64,000 nt of DNA from Aphelenchoides besseyi (Eukaryota > Nematoda > Chromadorea > Rhabditida > Aphelenchoididae): positions 3,162,001-3,226,000 of the forward strand of contig JAMPIQ010000001.1 of assembly GCA_024699855.1 (NCBI GenBank). Reading direction: 5' to 3'. Below the pieces are notes generated by a model. That model ran no database searches. It was given only the letters and a program-made list of their open reading frames with translations, and was not told the origin of the DNA. Shown here piece by piece: positions 34,407 through 43,496 of the stretch (position 1 is its first letter; the number at the start of each line of letters is the position of its first letter). The position numbers were made by a program, and so were the translations under genes.

Positions 34407-35291
34407 ATGACTGCGGTTGTCAACGGCGGTCCACCGAGTGAAGCAGCACGCAAAATCACCACCGCATCAAGTGGTGGAACTGGTGCCGAAAACAGTTCCG
34501 ATTATCGTGTTGCAGTTTTCGGGTAAGATCATTAACGAATAGACGTTCCCAACGGTTTTTGATTTTCAGGGCCGGTGGTGTCGGCAAAAGCTCCATAGTT
34601 CTTCGATTTACGAAGGGAACGTTTTCGGGTATGTTTATTTTGTTCTAATGTACTGCTTATTACAATCTTTGCAGACAACTATGTTCCAACCATAGAAGAA
34701 CGATACGATCAGGTTCGTAATTGACTTCATCTATCCAATAAACATGCTTATAGCTCATTACGTGTAATCATCAGAAGAACGTTTGTTCTCTTCAAATCAC
34801 GGATTGTACTGGATCTCATCAATTTCCCGCAATGCAACGATTGAGTATCTCTAAGGGACATGCGTTTATTCTTGTTTATTCAATTTCATCCAAACAATCG
34901 CTCGAAGAATTACGTCCAATAATCACGATGCTACAAGAAGTGAGAACCGATCTTTCCGATGTTCCGGTCGTTTTGGTTGGAAACAAGAAAGACGAGCAGC
35001 AAAGACGAGAAGTCGGTTTCCAAGTTTTCATTTGAGTCAATTAAATTTTCAGGTTACCACAGAACTTGGTGCAAAATTGGCTCAACGATGGGGTTGTGGT
35101 TTCATCGAAACTTCGGCGAAAAACAACGAAAATATAACAGAGTATGTTAGAAACACTTCTTCCGATGTTTGAAATTTCTCAGGTTATTCCAACTACTTCT
35201 GTCATTGGAGAAAAAGCGACATTTGGCCTTGAGTACGAACGACGAGGAACGAAAGAATGAAGCAGCGAAGAAACGTTGTTTACTAATGTAG
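34407..35291 (+). CDS. DIRAS: DIRAS-type Ras-family GTPase (215 aa)
   Basis: Exons: join(34407..34522,34570..34628,34675..34712,34775..35011,35053..35141,35183..35291). The P-loop is GAGGVGKSS, the switch I/effector region [10 protein letters not shown]3 is [13 protein letters not shown] (most relatives have DTTG), G4 NKKD and G5 TSAK. The strings [23 protein letters not shown] and SLEELRPI are diagnostic for Di-Ras among Ras proteins; C. elegans has one such gene, drn-1. The protein ends CLLM, a CAAX box for prenylation and membrane attachment. A 35-residue Gly/Ser/Ala-rich N-terminal extension precedes the G domain. Di-Ras proteins tend to be GTP-loaded signalling proteins of neurons. It converges with the next gene, 129 bases apart. 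Confidence 0.93.
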
Positions 35292-35420
35292 CAGATTTTG
35301 TGTTCTTTTCGATATCCCGGTTACTAATAAGTTCAAAGTGCAATTTACGTAATGAAATTTGTAACTTTTATTTGTACAAAAACAATCGAGATCGATCTTA
35401 AAACAAGGAAGAGCTAAAGT

Positions 35421-36361
35421 CTACGAATGAACGTCCAGAATTCCTGAATCGATGGAGACTTCCGAGTCGCGACTATCATGACAATGACGATTAGAACACG
35501 TTAACGGCAATCGTTCGTCTTCAATCGTTGTGGCCAAAGGTTGCACTCGAGACTCCACTCCAGTGCGAGTCATTTCTGATGGACGTCGAGGCTGAAACTA
35601 GGAATCGTTTTGCTGCATCACTTTCAACTTACAATTCGTCTGCCCAACATTCGATTTGAGGCTCGTGGTTTAATCGGAATTCGAAGTACAGAGTTTTTTC
35701 TCGAAAAATATTGTTGAGGTCGATTCTCAACTTCACTTTCTTCCTCTTCAACCCCATGATCTGAATCCGTAACGTAGAGATGTGTGATGGCGGAAAGTGA
35801 TGCACTGAATTTTTGTCGTTCGACTATTGGTCTCCATTGGTCGTCTTCGTCTTCTGAAGTCAACGATGTTCGACTTGGAGATCGAGAGTCGGGCGAACTG
35901 GACGGCTGTTTTTCGCGTATGTCTTGTAGTTCTTGAATGCTTGATGCAAGAGTAAGAAGTTTCTGCATCAATTGAACATCGTTTTCCATCAACGATATCT
36001 AAACCTTGCAATCCAATTGATTATACACGCTATGGCTTACCATTTTCTCTCGAAGCAATTCGTAAGGTGTTTTTGGCAAAGTTATCGTATCGGATGATGA
36101 AACGCTTTCGCTCGAATTTTCGCTGCCTTCTGTTGAGTTCGATTCCGTCTCTCGGTCATCGTCGTTCATCGATTCGGGAACCGCGATGCTCAGATTGTGG
36201 CAACTAGCCGAAGTTGTGGCCATGGACGGATTGAGTTCACAAAACGATTTGGTCTTTTTGTAGCGCTCCAAACGTCGCAATCGGTTTTCGCACAAATCGC
36301 GATAAGTCGAAAGGGTTTTATCATCCCGTGGACGAGTTATTGCCTCCACCTTTTGTCTCAT
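35421..36361 (-). CDS. Ser-rich protein with leucine-adaptor-like helix (287 aa)
   Basis: Exons: complement(join(35421..35597,35633..35998,36041..36361)). Only one ordered segment is likely: residues about 97-132, LLREKMISLMENDVQLMQKLLTLAS-type helix followed by IQELQDIREK. This resembles the short helical region of LURAP/FAM89-type adaptor proteins. The rest is disordered and rich in Ser, Asp, Glu and Arg (SSSPDSRSPSRTSLTSEDED), as in phosphorylated adaptors. The start codon is uncertain: an acceptor GGTTTTCAG lies just before the chosen ATG, so an upstream exon may exist. Function unknown; the family likeness is tentative. Confidence 0.55.
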
Positions 36362-39300
36362 TGGAATCTGAAAACCGTCGGATCGAAAGGAATTCCAAGT
36401 GCGCGTGGCCAAACAGACAAACGAACTTCGCGTTGATGAGCAAAATTACGCAAAAGATTAAAAGGCGGTCGATGAATTGGGGAAAAAACGATCGAAGGGC
36501 GCAAAGTTCGACAACGCGCAGATTCGCCGTCTTACCATCGCAATCAGTCGCCGTAAAAAACTCGAAAGCTCTCCAGCAACCTAAACCGCAACACACACGA
36601 TGTTGTTACTTCCATAAATCAACGTAAGGACGGCCGCAGGCGTGCGCAGTTTTCCCTCAGGCGTTTTACGCACGACCGTTTGCATTTAACGTGTTTGTTT
36701 GGAGTCAATTTTAAGGCAAAAACAACAGCAATTAAAAGCAAATTGAAAGAAAGTCTTCGGAAGTTGGCAAATTCCGCAATCTTGTTATCAACACACGACT
36801 GAATTCCACGAACGGAAAGTCAACAACAAACCCGAAACCATCGGTTACGAAGGTAATTCGCGCGATTTCACTCATTTGTTCCTAGTCGCTTAATGTGATA
36901 AGTCGCAGAAATCGACAGCCAAAAGACCATACAGTGACGTCTCGTTCCCATTCCTCAAACATCAATGCCTGCGAGTCAACGAAGAACGTGGCGTTGCGGA
37001 TAAGTGGCGGGAATCTCTCGAGCGGTGCACTTGTTAAAAATACGAAAACAAGGAAAATCGAACATTCGACGAAAAAGAAATCGATCACAACCATCAATTT
37101 CAAGACGTTGCTTTCGAGTCTCAGCGAACGGCGGTCGAGTTTTACCATTTCGTGGCTGATTCACAGCGATTGGCACGCGTATATTTTGAATTAATCAGAG
37201 TACCAACTGAATGCAAATGCGCACAACGTTTTGCCGCTCTTCGTCTCAACGATCGTGTGAACGAGTCAGCGGATGACTTGAGAGTACGGTGTTCGTCAGC
37301 ATCAAAACAACATCGGCGAAGTTAATTCTGATGGCATTTGACAAAGTTCGAGTCAACCGGAAACCGTGGACTCTCTCTTAGACTGAAAAACTACCGCAAT
37401 GTACACAACCGGTTGGAATGATGAACGAATACACACGAATTTTCACGCACCAAGAATTGTTGCGCGATGTGCAGTTTGACAACCCAAATTGAGTAAACTA
37501 CACGCGCCCAATCGTCGCAAAAGTTTTCGATGGAGGGAAACGGAAAATCTTCGCGATTCGTCCAAATGACCAAAGAAAACGAGCGGCGTCCCAAAAGTCG
37601 GATATCCGGTGCCGTTGATCTCGACTTTTGTTAAGCAAACACCCGATTGGCACACAGTCCACCCAATCTACTTGAGCTTACCGTTCGCAGTTAATCCGCA
37701 AACAAATACGCCAACCATTTGCGCAACTTTTCCGTTCGTCTGGTCGCCAAACCACCGGCCATTTGAGCGGCAATCTCGATTCGTCTGCCAAGGAACCGAG
37801 GCGGATAATAAACGAGCGTGGATATCCGATTCTCGGAATCAATCAATCTCGCTATGTTGTAAAAAAGAAATGACAAATGGTCGAGAAAACAAATTCGTTC
37901 AACCGATTGATAGATTTCTACTTCGAACTTTGACAATCGGATACTCTCGAGCCGATGGGAAGAGTGTTCTTGCAAAAACAAGCTTCAAAGCGACACGAAG
38001 ACCAAAACAATCGTATGACCAAAACGAAAGGAGTTTACCCGTTGGCCAATGGTATTCGCAGAAAAAAGTCGTGATAAAAAGAGACACAATCACGATGCGC
38101 GAATACAAACAAAAAGAACTTGGTGGTGAGTGTAAAGCGTCCGCAAACTGTTTGAGTTGACGATGCAATCGCTCAATTGTAACGATCAAATTGCAATCGG
38201 TCCACCATATACACTTGAACCTCAGTTTTGAACGGCACACGCGATTTCGGGTTACTTGGTCGTTGAGTTTGGGAGACGCAACGCGCAGAAAATTGGGCGT
38301 GGATTGAGGAGACAGCTGCGGGCATTTCGGATGAACATCTGCCGATTGTGGCCGATGTTTGGCCTCGACCTTTTCGAGTGCTTTTTTAGCGCTAATCGGA
38401 GGACAAAGACAACGATCGTAAAATCAGAATATCCCACTGGACGAACAATTCGACCGATTGAGAGGCCCGAAATTTCATCGGCTGGTGACAAACACGTGAA
38501 AGTGGGCAATTGAAAAGACGTGAATTTGCATAATTTCGAAGAGATCTTCGAGTGCGGGTTGCGGCGGCGCTGAAGGAGGAAAATTGGGTCGGCACTCAAG
38601 GCCATCGGCCGGGTCTTAGCAGCAAGCTCACGCGAACTCGGATGAGACGTGAAACGGTCGAAATGATGCCGCCGGCTGTCGATCGTCTCGGTTTCTGTCA
38701 ATGATGCAAATCTAAAGCGCAGCTGTAAGGCAATTTCAAGGCTGAAGTTCACATTCCAATTTCGTGACGTCACATTGAGTTAGAGCGTCTAATCAGGTTT
38801 GCGAATGAAAGGGCGGAAATTGCTTCGGGTAAACAGACAAAAACGACGGCTATTGCGGTAAAAAGAAGAAAGAACGGTGCGGCAAATCAATACAAGCATC
38901 TTCCGGTAATTTTCCAAGGACGTTCGTTCGTTTCCCATGCCTTCGCAATTGAGAAAGGACGATTGGCGCCAATTTTTGGCTCAAAACCACTCGCCAATGT
39001 CAATTTTAAGTTCAAACATAAAAAACAAGGCGATCGAATGCTAAAAATTATAGACATTAAAAGATCATACATTTCCCGACTTCAAGGTTCTTCAACCCGA
39101 ATGTCAAACGAGAATACTGACGATGGTGAATTTACAACTTAATTATTTACCGTTCAAATTCACTCTCCCAAATCTCAACCCAACGATAGTGTTCGCTTTA
39201 GCAATCGAAATTCACAGTGTCGGGGGATTAGCACTGTGGTTTAGGTTTTGATCTACGCGTCGTTCATTTCTTCGCAGTGCGAAACCTCTTCAACGAAAAG

Positions 39301-39559
39301 CGCAAAATGGAGGTGGAAGAGTTGGATTGTTGACGTAAATACGGACAGATGAGAAGTCATCTTCACGTTTATGATCAGGCTGCGCAAATTCGGTAGTTTG
39401 TTTGAAGTGGCAGCTCAATTGCAAACGCTGCGAAGAATCGTACGAGTAATCGAAAGCACTAAACGTATGGAAATTACAATGCAAACTGAAAATTGAGGCA
39501 AAGAAATCGACTAAAGGAACAGTTGAAAACCCACTGGTATCCTTCTTGATTGTAAGATG
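36362..39559. other. Gene-free stretch of about 3.2 kb
   Basis: Long ORFs overlap on both strands (for example 37609-38160 + and 38252-38773 -), but their products are low-complexity in style (Arg/Ser/Phe-rich), share no domain signatures, and often begin with non-ATG codons. I interpret this as non-coding DNA or eroded sequence left of the kinase pseudogene. A minus-strand frame at 39290-39484 could be a leftover 3' exon of that pseudogene. Confidence 0.35.
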
Positions 39560-40420
39560 ATTGTCGATAGACTTACTATTTCGGCACAGATTTTAAAGAG
39601 GCAAAGAACATGCGGGTGAATGTAGTTTTTCTGAAATTGTGACTCTTTCATGGCCTCATTGATGGCCTACGATCTCACTGCGCTTTTCGGAACTGTGCTT
39701 GCCACATGAAGATATTGACCATCCGGTTGTTTCAACTTTCCACTGTAAACTTTGCTGAAAAGCGGTTCAGTCATCTCGCTGTTTGAATTCCAATTCGCCC
39801 AAAGCACCTTCACCGATCTTTTCTTCTTAAACAATGTTCTCTCGTCGCAACTCCCAAGATTAACGTTTCACTGCTCGGCCCAAAAGAACTCCATGCTGGT
39901 TCCCTGGCATCATATGATGAGATGAAACAGCTCGAAAATCGTGTTTCTGTAGACGTTGCAATCAAATGTAACTCCTTGGCTCTCAGCGGACAAAATATCG
40001 ATGTCTTTGATTTGTTCATTCTGATAAACGCTAATGACGATCTAAATATCAAGATTACAGACGTCATTCTTCGTATCAACCCACTCGTTGTTTATCCAAA
40101 TTCTCATATGTATTGCGAAACAAGTAGGTGCCATTCTGTTTGAGAAGTGAGGCAACGTTTTCCATTGGAACCAATCCGTGATACGTATCGTCTTGCATCA
40201 TACCTAAAACTCGAATTCATGTCAATTAAATCGAACTCACGACAATCGGACTGTTTTCTTCGCTCTCAGATACTCCAGTTCCTCTATTTGTCGTTCAGGC
40301 TCGACACTGGATGTTGACGTTTTCTTCTCGTAAACCATCAAGCATCGAATCCAATCGGACCGACTTAAAACAAAATGATCAACTTTTCGGTCTCTATTTA
40401 ATTTTCTTAAAATGTAAATT
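39560..40420 (-). pseudogene. SH2-tyrosine kinase pseudogene, nematode Fes/Fer-like
   Basis: On the minus strand the SH2 domain is readable from about 40205: DDTYHGLVPMENVASLL, GTYLFRN, then after a good 44-base intron RIVISVYQNEQIKDI and FELFHLI. The kinase start follows as WELRRENIV, EKIGEGALGEL (glycine loop), VYSGKLKQPDG and AINEAMKESQF..NYIHPHV. These pieces lie in different frames, and stops interrupt them (a TAA between IV and EEK, a TAG before AINEAM). The splice donor after GELxxx is gone and the VAVK lysine motif reads VAST. No catalytic loop was found downstream. Upstream (about 40350-40230), a charged region (EPERQIEELEYLRAKK) may be its N-terminus. The gene is dead; the family call rests on the SH2-kinase order and wording. 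Confidence 0.75.
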
Positions 40421-40674
40421 TCAGTTCAGGCGTTTACTCCGGCGAACATCTTCTGTTCCTGAAACCACTTTGTTGACAAGTGAATTTTCGTCGATTGACC
40501 GAGAGATCTACAATTGACCATCGACCAACAATTCGAAGAACATTTCCGACCATCGAGTTTTCTGTTCTTCTCAACTTCAGTCCTATCTTCCAACCAACAA
40601 TCAATCCAACTTTTTCCTGTTTTATTTTGCCCCAAAAGTCAACAACAGACACGAAGATCAGAAGGTTGTAGTAT

Positions 40675-41165
40675 TCAGTGGGCGTTGGATTCAGTTTTTG
40701 GTGGTTCCGTTTTGATGCCGAGCAAGCGCGAAGCAATCTTAATAAAAAAGAGAAGATTGTTGATCTGATCAGTTTTGAGCTTGATTCTGTCCTGGTCTTT
40801 TTGAGTTGCTTCGCCATGGATCGGTTTTTTCTAAAACGAAGATTGGTTAATTTAAGAGCTGGACTTACCAACTGGAGGAGCCGCTTTTGCATCTCCTCGA
40901 CAATCCTTTTGACCTCGCCCACTTGTTCCTTTGGAACGAGAATGGCAAGCGGTACTGAAAACAAGGATTAGAGACGTTGTCAATGAAATCACTTACCTTT
41001 TTTCTGCCGGTTTTGGCCGCTAGGACCTGATCCGCCTGTCGCGTGAGACGCGAGGAACGTGTTGATGGTGACTTAAGGAACCCAAACGAGTCCCACCCCT
41101 TCTCCCCTGTTCTAACTCATTATGCCAAATGTGGCGTCCTTTTATGCCCTACGTTTTCCCGTCAT
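40675..41165 (-). CDS. Small coiled-coil protein, unknown (109 aa)
   Basis: Model: complement(join(40675..40830,40869..40954,40997..41071,41153..41165)), all joins in phase. The last three exons are well supported by good splice sites. The 13-base first coding exon (MTGK) is the weakest part. The protein has a Gly/Ser linker (ATGGSGPSGQ), a helix (ILVPKEQVGEVKRIVEEMQ), and a second helix (DRIKLKTDQINNLLFFIKIA) ending SRLLGIKTEPP. Size and helical content suit a subunit of a larger complex (Mediator- or BLOC-like), but I cannot assign one. Confidence 0.5.
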
Positions 41166-41462
41166 CTCTTCAATCGTTGTTTTCCCCCATTTTTTGTTGT
41201 GATTCGCAAATGTTGTTTTGTTAAATCGCGACTATTGTTTGTAAAGGTTTATTAACCCAAGTTTGAGCTCAATCAAAGGTTCAAGGTTTATTCCAATCTC
41301 GACGGATACAATCAAATTGGTCATTGAGTGAGCAATGAGGATTCCGTGTTGGCCGCGCTAGGATCTTAGTTGTCTCTTCTACGTTTAGGCTTCTGTTAGA
41401 CGTTCGAACTGTGTTCATGGTTGCTGGCGGTTTTCGACTATTGGTCCTTCGTGATAACTTTG

Positions 41463-43496
41463 ATGGCTCAATCAAAAACAGCGATGAACGACAACATGGG
41501 CGACGAAGCCGAAAACGAGGACACCGGCGAAGTCCGCCTCAATGGCATCATCCTCAAGGACATCTTCGTGGCGATGATCGCTCGAAACTTCCACAAGTTG
41601 GGACGTCAAGCCGCCAACTCCAGCAAGTACAAAAAAATTTTGGTTCATGTGAACATCGCTCGCGACCGAAAGAAATGTCCGCTCCCAATTTTGCAGCACG
41701 ACTTACGGAAAGCGAAGCTAAACTTCGTGCGAGATGAGCGGAAGCCGCGTAACGAATGGGAATTGTCAATCTCCAACTTGGAAAACGCGCCTCTTCACAC
41801 GGGAGATCCGGACAACTGCGCGTTGAAGGACGACGGCGACGATGTCTGTAAGCAGTGCGCCGAGTATGGGGCCGAATCGATATCGTTCGCCAACGTCAAA
41901 TCCAAGAATCGTCCGCAAACGTCCGTCGGCGAAGAACCCACTAGCTCCGTACTCAAACGCCCTCGGCGCGACTCGACGAACGACGAAGATTACGTCGTTT
42001 GCCGACCCCGTTTGGGGATCGACCAGAGCCCGTTCAAGGGCAATTTGAAAGCGCTTGTCAAGCGCGAGGTGATTTTGCTCCAAATGGCGACGCTTCTCGA
42101 CCAAATCGAGAACGCGCAGAAACCCGGCTTGGGCTCGTCTTCGTGGGTGAAGCACATCGAGAGCTTGCCCGACGTGATGACTCGCGAACCAGTGGTTGTT
42201 TCCGCTGTCGAACTGCAGGACAACATTCAGGAGTTGCGAGATGACCTCGAGCGCGTAGAGTTGGAACTCCTGTCCAAACGTCAAGCCTTCGAATCCGCTC
42301 ACTCGAACTTCGTCGCTGAACAAGAGTTTATTCAACAATCGCGCGGTCAAATTGAAGAACTCGACAAGATCATCGCGAAGTTGAACAAGGAGTTGAAGGA
42401 GGTGCAAGACGAAATCTCGATTGCTCGCGAAGAGTCCGGCAAGGCGTCTCGAGAGTACGAAGAGAAGATATTGGAAGTCTCGGTCATGAAGGCCAACTAC
42501 GTCGACGAACACAATCAATGGGAGAAGATGCAGAAGGCGGTCGCTGCTGGCAAGAAAGAACTGCAGGAAATGGAAGTCAAGAAGCAGAATCTGATGACTG
42601 AGATCAATGAACTCAAGAAGTCCTCTTCCTCTACGCGCACTACGACTACGTCCGCTCCTACGACCGACAACACTCAACAGTCGTTGCGCGAACCTTCGCC
42701 CAAGTCCCCGCATTATCTGGAGAACCTGGCCAAAATCCTTCAGTTGAATTCCGCGGCTCCCGACAAAAACCAACCGCTCGTGAACGCCGACGTCCAGATG
42801 CGCTCGCCGATGGCTACGATCACTGGTAATCGTTCGCCGAGTCCTTTGCTCGTTGTCGACCCCACTTCTCCCGTTCAGTCGGCTTCCAATGAACTTGAGC
42901 AATTGTCTGTCTCCTCGGATGGTGAAGTGAGCTCCAGTGGCCACGACGAAGAATCGACCACGTCTTCTCGCAGTCCGGTCGATTTCAAAAAGTACAGTGC
43001 CCAATACGTCTTCGATCTGTACAAGAACGCCGCGCTTGATCAAAGTCGTCAATATGATCCCACAATGAACATACCCGTCATCCGATGCGCGTACGAAAGC
43101 AAATTCGGACAAACTGTAATCCTCCAAAATTACGGTGCTGTGGTGATGAATAACTTCGGCAACGCGCGCGAAGAGGCCGTCGAGTCGCTTATCGTCAAGG
43201 CGCTGACTCTTCCGGTTGCTTCTCGTGGACACAAAAGCATGCAGAAGGTTCTCAGTGGAATCGACTGCGGCTATGGCTCGGTCGACGAATTGTTCGCCGC
43301 CCACAGGGACATGGACAACCTCCTGCGCGGAATGAACGAGTTGCTCGCCGATCAAGAATATTGGCGTTTCTTGTTCCTGCTCTGCTTTCGTGCGATCAAT
43401 GGAGACCTGTTGGATGCGGCCGCTGAACCGCCCGTGAACGAGGACGAGGAGAACTTGGAGAAGCACAGAGTTGACTCGAATACAACGTCAACTTGA
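41463..43496 (+). CDS. Gag-position coiled-coil ORF of the BEL/Pao element (677 aa)
   Basis: An uninterrupted ORF from ATG at 41463 (an upstream TTG at 41421 would add 14 residues). The N-terminal 170 residues are basic and globular (LKDIFVAMIARNFHKLGRQ). Residues about 240-380 are a strong coiled coil (EEKILEVSVMKANYVDEHNQ), then a Ser/Thr/Pro linker, then a helical C-terminal domain (about 520-660, YVFDLYKNAALDQSR...FLFLLCFRAINGD) that could be a capsid-like domain. No zinc knuckle; those are in the pol frame. Codons end mostly in C or G (GTC, CTC, CGC), unlike pol and the neighbouring genes. It overlaps the open pol frame by 59 bases, in frame +1. A long antisense ORF here is a by-product of the codon bias. 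Confidence 0.75.
   Translation: MAQSKTAMNDNMGDEAENEDTGEVRLNGIILKDIFVAMIARNFHKLGRQAANSSKYKKILVHVNIARDRKKCPLPILQHDLRKAKLNFVRDERKPRNEWELSISNLENAPLHTGDPDNCALKDDGDDVCKQCAEYGAESISFANVKSKNRPQTSVGEEPTSSVLKRPRRDSTNDEDYVVCRPRLGIDQSPFKGNLKALVKREVILLQMATLLDQIENAQKPGLGSSSWVKHIESLPDVMTREPVVVSAVELQDNIQELRDDLERVELELLSKRQAFESAHSNFVAEQEFIQQSRGQIEELDKIIAKLNKELKEVQDEISIAREESGKASREYEEKILEVSVMKANYVDEHNQWEKMQKAVAAGKKELQEMEVKKQNLMTEINELKKSSSSTRTTTTSAPTTDNTQQSLREPSPKSPHYLENLAKILQLNSAAPDKNQPLVNADVQMRSPMATITGNRSPSPLLVVDPTSPVQSASNELEQLSVSSDGEVSSSGHDEESTTSSRSPVDFKKYSAQYVFDLYKNAALDQSRQYDPTMNIPVIRCAYESKFGQTVILQNYGAVVMNNFGNAREEAVESLIVKALTLPVASRGHKSMQKVLSGIDCGYGSVDELFAAHRDMDNLLRGMNELLADQEYWRFLFLLCFRAINGDLLDAAAEPPVNEDEENLEKHRVDSNTTST

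Noticed and set aside
37609..38160. 183-codon plus-strand ORF in the 36-39 kb region
   Set aside because: Starts with a non-ATG codon, overlaps other open frames, has no recognisable motif and no splice partners.
38252..38773. 173-codon minus-strand ORF
   Set aside because: Arg/Ser/Phe-rich chance-like composition and an equally open plus frame; no family likeness.
39810..40140. Plus-strand ORF over the kinase pseudogene (NVSLLGPKELHAGSL...)
   Set aside because: It lies antisense to a segment whose minus-strand reading gives an SH2 domain and kinase glycine loop; the plus reading has no family.
41766..43466. Long minus-strand ORF (566 codons) opposite the gag-position ORF
   Set aside because: It mirrors the G/C-ending codon bias of the plus-strand ORF, has no domains or start context, and lacks introns unlike host genes; judged a shadow.
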